This document shows, piece after piece, positions 52,395 to 61,954 of a DNA stretch of 64,000 nucleotides. The stretch covers positions 873,244-937,243 of the forward strand of contig VZTI01003143.1 of the NCBI GenBank assembly GCA_013397865.1, written 5' to 3'. The notes beneath the pieces are model-generated. The model worked only from the letters and a program-made list of their open reading frames with translations, was not told the origin of the DNA and ran no database searches. A program made the translations under genes and the position numbers. The stretch's first letter is position 1, and every line of letters begins with the position of its first letter. This DNA is from Struthidea cinerea (lineage: Eukaryota > Chordata > Aves > Passeriformes > Corcoracidae).

Positions 52395-52572
52395 CCCTTC
52401 CTTCCTTCCTTCCTTCCTTCCTTCCTTCCTTCCTTCCTTCCTTCCTTCCTTTCTTCNNNNNNNNNNNNNNNNNNNNNNNNNNNNNNNNNNNNNNNNNNNN
52501 NTCCTTCCTTCCTTCCTTCCTTCCTTCCTTCCTTCCTTCCTTCCTTCCTTCCTTATTTCCTTTCTTTCTTCC
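52395..52572. repeat. (CCTT)n microsatellite with 45-base assembly gap
   Basis: Perfect CCTT tandem units on both sides of an N run at 52457-52501, ending in imperfect TTTC units to about 52572. The gap lies inside the repeat, so the array length is uncertain. Ser-Phe-Leu-Pro and Arg-Lys-Glu-Gly repeat frames on the two strands come from this array and are not proteins. Confidence 0.95.
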
Positions 52573-52574
52573 AT

Positions 52575-53590
52575 GATATCTCCATTTGGAAATCACCTAA
52601 ATAGTTGTCTGTGTTCTCATTCAAATTCTACAGGAAAATTCAGCCTCACTCTAGCTCCACTGCCTTTATGATCATGAGTCAAAATAAGGAAGTTGGCTTA
52701 TAAAATGTTCAATATCCTAGGTGAAATATCGGTTATGTTGTAAGTTTATTTCCTGTTCAAGCATCATCAGTTGCAATGATTTATACTCTAAAAATAAATA
52801 TCCAGTTAGTAGCTTTATTATGCTATCACCCACAGATAAATCTCTTTGATAAATTCCTGTGTAAATAATGTTTAAATTGTTGCTATGTAGGTACACAATT
52901 TTACAACTGTTACTAATTACCTATACTGTAATTTCAAGCTTTAGTCTTACAGCTTGAACTAAAGGCAACTGAAATCAGTGAAAAATATATCCCTTAACTT
53001 AAAATTAAATTTCAAATCAGTCCTGCCTTATAGTTATGACCAATTTATATCACATTAACAGTGGAGTGTGTTTCTAAACAAAATTTATATGTGTGGATCT
53101 TAGCAGTGATGGAGCAGGTAGGAAAAATACTGAGACATGGAGTGCAAATATTTATTCTACTTTCAATGTGCAAAAATTATCCAATTACTTTAAAAATTAT
53201 CACAGCAAAACTAGGAGTATTTGGCACTTAGGTGAGGAATTACTCCGTAATACCGAATGGCAATTAGCTGTTGCCATGCAGATTCCTCATTATTTTACAT
53301 TCTAAGAGAAATTACAAGCATATTAGCTTTATTCTGCAAAGTTGATCATCAGTGAAAATTAATGTTGATGTTTAATTGTCCTTCAGCTTCACATTTAATA
53401 CTTCTCTAAGGTGAATGGCTAACTTCGTACTTTCCAGAGCTATTGTTTGAGTCTATGGTAGTACCAGATTCAAATTAATGCAAGAAAATACAGCTTTTTC
53501 TACATAAACAAGAATGATGGAGATTTTTACAAAATTAATGGTAATGTGAGAATAGAAAATAGTTTCATAAAGTCTTTCAAAACGTGTGAA
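52575..53590. other. Intron 2 sequence, nothing recognised
   Basis: AT-rich intronic DNA with no recognisable feature. Confidence 0.4.
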
Positions 53591-53599
53591 GAAACATCC

Positions 53600-54484
53600 C
53601 TAAATGTGATACTAGATGTGATATTCTTCACTATTTTCACTAGTATCTCAGATAACAGAAGGGAGGGCATTTGCAAATTCGTGGAAGACACCATGCTGGA
53701 AGTTGCAAGAATTTTGGGTGACATAGTAAGAATTCAAAATGAACTTGAGAGATGTTCTGAAATTAATCACATATAATTTGTAAATAAAATGGTAACAGCA
53801 AGCACAAATTACTCCCACCAGGAAAGAAAATCAAACATGTAGATGCAAAATGGGTACTGGCTGGTTAGGTGGCTGTATGACAGTTAGCCATAATTGCATC
53901 TGAATTAACAATATGTTGTCGTTGCAGAAAAGGCAGTCCCATTTTGAGGTGAATTAACAAGAATGATGTATAAGGCATGGGAGGCAATTATTCTGCTCTA
54001 CTTGTCACTAGGAAGATCTCAGCTGTACTTCTGTATTTATCCTTGGACTGCACACTGGTAGAAAAGACAGTGACAAATTGAGAGAAGGTGCAGAGAAGAA
54101 CCAGAGAGAATGATTGGTGTCTAAGAAAGCCCAAAGTCCTTGGAAGATAACTGAAGGAAATACGTTACTGCAGAAAAGGGGGTTAGGATAATACTTTTCA
54201 AATATTTAAAAGTTGTCAGTTGCTCTCAATTCCACTGAAGTGACAAGGCTGAATCAGTTTAATCTGTAGATGAAAAGGCCGAGGTGCAATAATAGGAAAA
54301 TCTAACTGTGAGAATAGCTCTGTTCAGGTTGCTTAGGAAGGCTGTGGAATCACTCTTATTGAAGTTCTTTCAAAAAAATGGGAAAGACAAGCATTAGTGA
54401 GAGATTATTAAATCTGATTATACTTGATCCTGTAATGAAGGAAAGGACTCAGATGACCTTTCAGTCTTGCACATCTGTGATGCT
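53600..54484 (+). mobile_element. Ancient CR1 LINE copy, about 0.9 kb
   Basis: A highly diverged CR1 recognised from conserved blocks in order: KFVEDT in the translation (AAATTCGTGGAAGACACC near 53676), where the catalytic FADDT should be; AGAATTCAAAATGAACTTGA; ATGGGTACTGGCTGG; GAATTAACAAGAATG...GTATAAGGCATGGGAGG; TTCTGCTCTACTTGTCAC; then late blocks TCAAATATTTAAAAGTTG and GGACTCAGATGACCTTTCAG to the end near 54484. The AT-rich version of these blocks matches old CR1 families that I associate with turtles, crocodilians and basal bird copies more than with young avian CR1. The catalytic FADD is changed to FVED and stops are frequent, so it is long dead. Confidence 0.85.
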
Positions 54485-54489
54485 TTGGG

Positions 54490-55445
54490 GCAATGTAAGA
54501 CCCAATTTAATCATCTTTCAAACAGCACCTCATGTATATGTTGCTGCTTAGACGAAGAGAATACTACCAACCATTCCTGAGATTACCCAGATTTTTAAAA
54601 CTTCACTACTTTGTTAATCATTAAACATTTGTCTGAGAAAATTATTTTCTATGCTAGGTCATTTCCTCAATTTTGACATTTTGAGGCTGTGGGAGGAAGG
54701 GAGTATTCCAGACAAAAATATGGGGTTTTTATAAGGAGATGCAGAAAAATGTTCAAGTTCTCTCTTCTAGGAAAAAAAAGGCACAAAATTTTCTCTGAAA
54801 GCCTGATATGTCCTTATTTTGGCTCTGGATTCCTGAAGGATGAGGTAGCTTTTATTTTATCAACTCAGTTTCTGTATAAGGCACGTGTTTCTTGGGCAAG
54901 CTCTTGACACCATGCCCTGACGTGAAATATTTATTGAAATAATTTAATGTTATCTGGGTGATTTAGACTACTGTAATTATTTTGAATGGAATTGCAGTAG
55001 GATCCAGCAGGATGGAAACCTCTGTCTGAGAAATTAAATTCTTAAGTCACTCGGACTTGTTTCTGGGGCTTGTCCAATTTGCACCTACAATTCAAATTTA
55101 GCATTGAAGATTTCTTCTAACTCTAAGTTCATAACTTTTTGTGGGTTTTATCAATCACTCTTCCAAAAATTTTGGATGCCTTTTTAAAATCCAAAATAAT
55201 TTGCTTTTCTTTGGCCATTTGTTGCAGACAATTTGAGATTGAATTTATTAAATTTAATTTGATTTCATTTTCTGTCTCTTGGGTTACTGCAAGCCTGCAG
55301 TCAGAAGACTGAAGGCGGGCAGCATTTCTTGTGCCACTGAGCAGCTTGGATCATCTGGACTGTCAGCAGCTGGAATGTACTGACTTCACTGTCAGAGGAG
55401 CCTAAGGGTTGAGTAGTCTGCATTTGTACTGCTTTTATCCGGTTC
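54490..55445. other. Intron 2 sequence, nothing recognised
   Basis: AT-rich intronic DNA with no recognisable feature before the hairpin pair. Confidence 0.4.
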
Positions 55446-55448
55446 TGC

Positions 55449-55499
55449 ATTTGTGGGCTTTGTGGACTAGCAGGGCCCTAGTCCACAGAGCCCACAAAT
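55449..55499. repeat. Hairpin: 22-bp inverted repeat, 7-base loop
   Basis: The left arm is 55449-55470 (begins ATTTGTGGGC, ends GGACTAG) and the right arm is 55478-55499 (CTAGTCCACAGAG...ACAAAT). The arms pair over all 22 positions with one T opposite G, which is a wobble pair in RNA. The loop is CAGGGCC. The stem does not extend outward on either side. It is too short for a usual microRNA precursor, and no transposon terminal repeat or target duplication was recognised. Confidence 0.9.
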
Positions 55500-55525
55500 A
55501 GTTGAGTCACCTATTCACTCAACTA
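55499..55525. repeat. Second hairpin: 9-bp perfect inverted repeat
   Basis: TAGTTGAGT (55499-55507), a 9-base spacer, and ACTCAACTA (55517-55525). It abuts the 22-bp hairpin, sharing one base. The left arm also contains TGAGTCA (55503-55509), a perfect AP-1 consensus. Confidence 0.85.
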
Positions 55526-55529
55526 GAAG

Positions 55530-58500
55530 TTTCTAGCGGCTGCTTTGTATTTGTTCTAGCACTCACATTTTATGTTAATGAGATAATGTCAGAAATCAGC
55601 TTTTCCAGCCTGCTGTCTCAGAACACCTCCAGCAGCTTCCTTCAGCAGCGTCGCAGTGCATCACTGGTGCTCACGCATTTGTTGTTGGTGAATCACTTTC
55701 TTTTATGTCACACTTTTTTGCTTTCTGCCCAGCTGAAACATTCCTTATAATACTCCCAGAAGTAACTGCACTGTGGCATATAATGAATCCATATCCCTAT
55801 GGGGATAATGTTAGGTTTCTTTTTTGTGTCATAATGATGCTGCATAATGGAGCCAGAACCTGTGCCTAGAGATAGAACAGTTATAAACAAAACCCACCCA
55901 ACAATGGCAGATCTAGAAAAAACAATTGTAGTCACTTTTTAAAATGTCAGGCTTGCATCCACATATCCTCACAAACTTTTTGTGTAAGTTCTTTAAAAAC
56001 ACAAACTTTCTGTTTTCTGAGCAGCCCAGATCAGTGACATGACCCTGTAAAATTTTTGTGTGTTTTTATTGTAAACTGGTATATTATAAGAGTACATTTA
56101 ATCAGATGCTCTTTTAGCCTAAGATACATTTATACACGCATTTAGGACCTGATTCTAGCTATGCAGTCCCTTGAGGTTACTGGGAATTTGAGACACTGCA
56201 ATTTACAGGCCTGTTCATTGTGCTGATTTGAAGGCAGAGGTTCAGTCAGGAAAAAAAGTCTCTGTCACTTCTAAAACATCTTTCTTCTTCCCTCTGACGT
56301 ATTTCTATAACCCATGGAGTGACTGTTCTAGCTGTCAGGAACCACTGGGGTATTTTCTGGCAGCAGAGCACAGAAGTGCTGGTGTATATGAGGAGCAGGG
56401 CTGTCTATCTCTGCATAAGGGCATCATGTTCATCAGGCTCAAGAATCACTTGTCCTGTTTTATTTTCAAATGAAGCATCCACTGCTATTAATTAGTTAAA
56501 GTGAAATTAAATACACAATCAAGCAATACTTTTCCATTAAAAATTCCCTTTGGGGATAGATTCGGTTTTCTTTTTACATGTTTGTGCTCTCCACATTACA
56601 CATACCACATAAATTTGCAGCTTAGAGTCTACGAAGTTGCAGGCTCTTACATGAACTGTAACTAGTCTTATCTAACCATGTACAGATCCTTTCTTCTTCC
56701 CACAGTATGGTGCAATTTTCCTGCAAATTAGCGCAGCTCACTGGAATTGAGGTTCCAGATGAAGCTTCCCCACCTCTCAGATTAGATTATCTCTGAGTAA
56801 AAGGCAAAAACAAGACCTAAAAGGAGAGACAAAGCTTCAGACTGTTCCCTTGTCCTCCTTCCCCTACCCTAAATGCTGAAACCACAAGGTGAAGTCAGGT
56901 TTCTTTTCACCTTGAGAACAGAGGTCTTTTGCTGCCCAGAGGCCACAGCAGCCCAGCCTTTTTGGAAAGGATGGACACTTCTCTCTTTTACTCATTAGGC
57001 CTTTTCTCAGTATCTTGGTGTAACTCTTTCAAGAAGAATAAACCCCAGAATTCAAGTCACTGCTTCCTCATCCAGTGCTCTAATAACTAGGGCACACGCA
57101 GTGGAATACGGTCTATGGCCACCATCCCCACTGCCATTAAGAGAAAATTGATTGGACATTTTGGACTGACCTTTGAAAGGTGCCTGCCTTCAATATAGCC
57201 AGTGAAGAGAAAAAGGCAATTAATTTATGAACACTGGCTGTACCCCTTCAAGTCCTTTTGCCTTTGGCTGTGTAGTGTATTTTACCAAATGCATTAGATA
57301 CATTGCATTGAGCCTGTGCACTGCTGCAGAGAGATGGCCAGAAACTTCTGTACATGTTCCCCGTCAGTTTCTTCTTTTTGTTTGAGTAAAACAATGTCAT
57401 ATGGATGTTCATGAGAAAGCATCCTCTACAAATAGACAATGTGATGTCGAACGACAAATGTGCTCCTTCAAACAAAGTAATCTGATTTTCTTGAAAATGA
57501 CTGACCAGGTTTTGATTTGGCAATGAGCACCCTTTAAATTCTGTGTAGGGCAGCAAACCTGCAGTTTAAAAGCCAAAATCTTAAGCAGAAATGCAGCTTA
57601 TGAAATGTTGATATTACTAAATGGTTCTCAAAAGTTTTTTATATATCCACTTTTTGGTTTTCCTCCTCTGTTTCAATGAAGGTTGTTTTTACATTCCACA
57701 GCTCACATAGGAGGCTATGCAAGAAGTTAGTAATAAAATATTGATGTTGTTATCCCACAGGACATACTGTTTATACCATCACAGATGCAGTTAACAGATC
57801 AATAGAGCAATTTTAAAAAACCTCTTTTTAAAGCAGCTATTGGAGTATGATTATAGTTGTCCACAGTAGTTATATCATACCGCAAATTAGGAAATATATG
57901 TCAGGACCCATTATTCTAATGGGAGTCTTGTAAGGTTTTTAAACAATGTAAGTAGATGCCAGATTTGCAAACTGATGACCCTTTTTGAAACAATACCCTC
58001 AGTGGGGAGGAGAGAACAAAAATATTGTTGGCTTGAACATGGCTGTCAAGTTAATGCTTCTCAGGAGGCCACGATACTAATCACCCTTCTTGAATGCAAG
58101 TTCTTCCTTTCTTTAGCCCCCTCATAAATTATCCCTTAAGCACTCATTAGACCACTGCAGCTGAAAACTGGCAAATTTGCTTTCAACGTCAGCTGTCACC
58201 ATTTCAGTCCTGGCAAGATACAGAAGAGACAACAGTATACTGCTGATGACACTTTGGTTCCTGTAGTATTTTTAAAGAAACATTTTTTTTTTCAAAACCA
58301 GTTAAAATGGAGTAAGATCTTAGATTTTTATGCTCCAGAAAATGCCTAGTGTGTACAGGGACTAGGACTGTAACAATTATAGAGGATTGGAAATTCTCTA
58401 TCCTAAATGGCCATTTAAGTAGCACATCTGGAGAAAGACAACTGCCAAATCTTTAGCAATCAGCAGCAGCATCATTAACAAGGGAACCATTGTGACATGT

Positions 58501-59235
58501 GTAATGGCAATATTTATTTTATGCAACTAAGAATTTGTCCTAGTATCAAATTAAATTATGTACTAAATTAAAGGTAAGATCAAACTTTGCAGTCTTTCAA
58601 TGGGCTCTACTTATTACTAAAGAGGGAGTTGTCAGACCTAATCTGAAGGGGTGAGTTTATGCAGATATACGGCTGCAGTCAAGTCAAAGGATATGGGAAT
58701 GCAGAGTGGGCAAGGGCAGGGAGTAAAGCTCCCTTAGTGCTCTGTGTCTGCAAGCTGAGGATTATTTGAACAGTGATCAAGTGTTCTCAGGAGACATGTT
58801 TTAATTAAATTCTGCTCAGCTAAGAAGTTGGACAAGGACACAATTGTCAACAAAAATCCCTCCTTGATGAGAGACTGAATGCCAGCATCATGAGACCCTC
58901 ACAGAGTCCCTCAGTATTTCACTTTGGTGGAATAGCAGTAATATTATAGGTTGACAGTGCAGAAGCAAGAACAGCGCTCTTCAGGGTGTGCCTACTGATG
59001 TTGCCAATGTGCTCATGGAATATGATTTTCCAAGCTGTGGAGTAGTGTGCTCGACTCATCTCACAAATGAGAGGGGCCCAGGGTGGCCATGTAGAATACT
59101 TGTAATGCCTCAGGAGCTCTCAGCTCTGATAGAGTTTATGTAGTTCTGGTGAAGACATTTTCTTTCTGACTTGATTTAACAAGCCCATATAATTTTTTTC
59201 TTTACAAGGTTCAGCATAATGGGTAAAGAGTACGT
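55530..59235. other. Intron 2 sequence, nothing recognised
   Basis: AT-rich intronic DNA with no recognisable coding, RNA or transposon feature up to the nested CR1. Confidence 0.45.
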
Positions 59236-59240
59236 AAAGA

Positions 59241-59675
59241 GTAATGCTGTCTATCTTTGTCAGTGATTTAGAAGATGGGGCAGAGTGGACCTTCAGCAAG
59301 ATTGCTGATGATGTAAAACTCTGAGGAGTGCTGAGGGACCTCATCAGACTAGAGAAATGGACTGACAGGAACCTCACGAAGTTGAACACAGGAAAGGCAA
59401 AGTCCTGCACCTGGAAAGGAAGATCCTCAGGCATCAGCACGTGCTGGGGGACAACCAGCTGGAAAGCAGCTTTGTAGAAAAGGACATGGGAGTCCTGGTG
59501 GTCGTGAGTCAACAATGTGTCCTTGCAGAAAAAAAAAAGGTTAATGTTGACCTGGGTTGCATCAGGAAGAGTGATGCCAGCAGGAAGGGGGAGGTGATCC
59601 TTCCCGTGTACTCATCCCTGGTGAGGCCACACCTGGAGAACTGTTCTGGACTCCTCAGTACAGGAGTCACGAACG
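59241..59675 (+). mobile_element. CR1 LINE, outer element, left part (interrupted)
   Basis: The sequence follows CR1 ORF2: CTATCTTTGTCAGTGATTTA, then GATTGCTGATGATGTAAAAC (the ADD of the reverse-transcriptase catalytic motif, followed by an in-frame TGA three codons later), GGAACCTCACGAAGTTGAAC, AAAGTCCTGCACCTGG, GACAACCAGCTGG, AAAAGGACATGGGAGTCCTG, then GTACTCATCCCTGGTGAGGC and CTGGACTCCTCAGTACAGGAG. The natural continuation is missing at 59675 and resumes at 59796, after a 120-base CR1 3' end. The in-frame stop and deletions show that it is inactive. Confidence 0.88.
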
Positions 59676-59795
59676 TATTGATGGTGCTCTGAGCAACATG
59701 GTCTAGTGACAGGTGCCCCAGCCCATGGCAGAGGGCTTGGAACTAGATGGTTCTGAGGTCCCTTCTAACCCAAGCCATTCTGTGATTCTATGATT
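59676..59795 (+). mobile_element. CR1 LINE, short inner copy nested in another CR1
   Basis: A 120-base CR1 3' end: TTGATGGTGCTCTGAGCAAC, ATGGTCTAGTGACAGGTGCC, GGCTTGGAACTAGATGGTTC, GAGGTCCCTTCTAACCCAAG and the terminus ATTCTGTGATTCTATGATT. It lies between two parts of a larger CR1 in the same orientation, so it inserted later. No target duplication is clear. Confidence 0.82.
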
Positions 59796-59999
59796 GGAGA
59801 GAGTCCAGTGAAGACAGCAGGCAGAAGCTGAAACACAGGAGGTTCCCTTTAAACTTTGGGAAACAGTTTTTTCCTGTGACAGGGACTGAGCACTGGCACA
59901 GGTTGTCCAGAATTGTGGAGTCTCCATGCCTGAAGATATTCAAAAGCCATCTGGACATGGTCCTGGGCAACCTGGTTTGAGCAGTTCTGTGATTCCAAG
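59796..59999 (+). mobile_element. CR1 LINE, outer element, right part
   Basis: It continues the interrupted CR1: GGAGAGAGTCCAGTGAAGAC, GAAACACAGGAGGTTCCC, GTGACAGGGACTGAGCACTG, ACAGGTTGTCCAGAATTGTG, GAGTCTCCATGCCTGAAGAT, CAAAAGCCATCTGGACATGG, and then a shortened end ...CTGGTTTGAGCAGTTCTGTGATTCC. Part of the usual 3' end, between the GGTTTGAGC block and the terminus, is deleted. Confidence 0.85.
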
Positions 60000-60004
60000 T
60001 AAGA

Positions 60005-61080
60005 ATCTCACACAAAAGACAGATCATTACTAAACCAGAGAAGTACAAGAACATGGCAAGCTAAGAGATGATAAGGGTGAGTGAGTCTCAATACAAGTTT
60101 GCAGTGGTAAATCTCCACAGAATAAGAGTTTCAAAGACAACAGTGAGTCAAGGAACTATTTATCAGAACTGCAGTGTGACAGGATATTAGCAAAAGTACA
60201 GGCAATATAGAAAATAAATAATTTTCAGCAGATCTCCTGTGACTCACAGTCACAAACTGGCAGTATTTTCTGTGAAGTCAAAAACATCTTTTCTTTGCAG
60301 AAATTCCACTCACTGAGTCTTCTAGATTTGATGTTACCCCTCAGGGAGGTAGGCTGTACTGAAACAAAAGATTCTGGGTATTATTCCAAGATAGAGCTTG
60401 TTCTCATGAAGGGAAGAGTTGTTGTTGCCTGCAGCAGAGAGAAATTATTTTCAAAGACTTCACAATTACATATGCAAGAATCTGTCTCTGCATTTTCTCA
60501 GAAACTTTCATTTACATAGTTCTTTTGCCTTGCTTTCCCACCCCCAAGCTCCCACCTTCTTCTAAGGTAGTATGTTATTCACTATTTTAGAATTGATGCA
60601 GAAGAATCATGTAATTTACCTATAGTGTTTTTTGATCAGTCCCTCAGACTGAAATCGCTGTGTAAATGTTGTGCAAGTTGTTCAAGAATGAGATTAACCT
60701 TTTCATATCTTCAAAACTATACCAAGAGATGGAGATTCAGTACTCGGGCTTTACTATGTCTTGCCTGTGTGATATGTCTTAGCTAGAAACTCAGGTCTTG
60801 CATCTTGCTTTAATGATCATAACCTCTTGCCACATTTTCAACCCCAGTTGTAATCAATGCCTACTTTAGTCATCCACAGCTACCCTAATTAGGGAGAAGT
60901 CATACACAGGTCCTCAAAGAATTAGAGAAAGAGGAGAGACTGATACACTGTGGTGTGGAGTACACATGGTAAGCAAAAGAGAAATTCTTACAGAAAAATA
61001 ATATTTCAAAACAGTAAGTGGTTAGTTTATACTTTGCATAAACTGGTTAAGGTTTCTTCTCTGATTTTCCTGGTTATTTT
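60005..61080. other. Intron 2 sequence, nothing recognised
   Basis: AT-rich intronic DNA between the nested CR1 and the LTR, without recognisable features. Confidence 0.4.
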
Positions 61081-61085
61081 TCATG

Positions 61086-61660
61086 TGTCCTGGTTTTGGC
61101 TTGGATACAGTTGATTTTCTGCTTAGTAGGTGCTACAGTGCTGTGTTTTGAATTTATTATGAGAATACTGTTAATAACGCACTGATGTTTTAGTTGTTGC
61201 AGAGTGGTGCTTACCTTAAGTCAAGGTTTTTCAGTTTCCCATGCTCTGCCGGTGAGGAGGTGCAAAGAAGCTGTGAGGGGGCACAGCTAGGACGGGTGAC
61301 CCAAACTGGCCAAAGTGGTATTCCCTACCACAGACCATCAGGCTCAGTCTATAAGCTGAGGGGAGTTGGCTGGGAGCCAGTTGCTGCTGGGGATTGGGGT
61401 CAGTGGGTGATGGCAAGTTTATTGTGCGTCACTTGTTTCTCTTGGTTTTTATTCCTCTGTTTCTCTCCTTTTTCATTACTATTATCATTAGTATTATTAA
61501 TATTACTGTCGTAATTTACCGCAATTTCCAATTAAACTGTTTATATCTCAACCCATGAGTTTTGCTGTTTTTCTGATTATCTTTTCCATCCCACTGGGGT
61601 GTAGAGAGTGAGCAAACATCTGTGTGGTATTTAGTTGTTGGTTGGGGTTAAATCATGACA
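61086..61660 (+). mobile_element. Solo LTR (575 bp) of an avian endogenous retrovirus
   Basis: It starts TGTCCTGGTTTTGGCTTGG and ends GGGGTTAAATCATGACA, the same family as the - strand LTR at 17954-18551. Internal landmarks: GTTTCCCATGCTCTGCCGG, CCAAACTGGCCAAAGTGG, a TATA-type box TATAAG at 61350-61355, a GTCACTTGTTTC block, a tract of ATT triplets at about 61475-61505, and ATTAAA at 61531-61536. No internal retroviral genes are attached. The flanks TCATG and ATATG match at only 3 of 5 positions, so the target duplication is eroded or absent. Confidence 0.88.
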
Positions 61661-61754
61661 ATATGTAATCTGAGTTTCTTGTTTGAGAATATAGTAATTA
61701 GGCATCATACTTTGATGCAGACTTAGGTCAATAGAGATTTTGTGACTTTGCTCA

Positions 61755-61951
61755 CAAGAGGAAAATTTTTTACAGTGAAAACAGTCAGACATTGAAATAA
61801 TCTCCCCAGGGGAGTGGTGGATTTCCCATCGTGGACACTTGTAAGATTCAGCTGGACAGGGTGCTGGGCCATCTTTTCTAGACTGTGCTTCTGCTAAGAA
61901 AAGTTGATCATTGAGGTCCCTTCAAACCTGGCATTCTATGGTTCTATGATT
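61755..61951 (+). mobile_element. CR1 LINE, 5'-truncated 3' end
   Basis: The blocks TTTTACAGTGAAAACAG, GACATTGAAATAATCTCCCC, GGGAGTGGTGGATTTCCC, GGACAGGGTGCTGGGCCATC, GAGGTCCCTTCAAACCTGGC and the terminus ATTCTATGGTTCTATGATT define an avian CR1 3' end. It begins about 95 bases after the LTR. Confidence 0.9.
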
Positions 61952-61954
61952 AAA

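Noticed and set aside
52287..52604. Ser-Phe-Leu-Pro and Arg-Lys-Glu-Gly repeat proteins
   Set aside because: They are translations of the CCTT microsatellite, and they cross a gap.
59120..59692. 131-codon - strand frame and 83-codon + frame
   Set aside because: Both fall in or across the nested CR1; the + frame is a CR1 ORF2 remnant and the - frame is its shadow.
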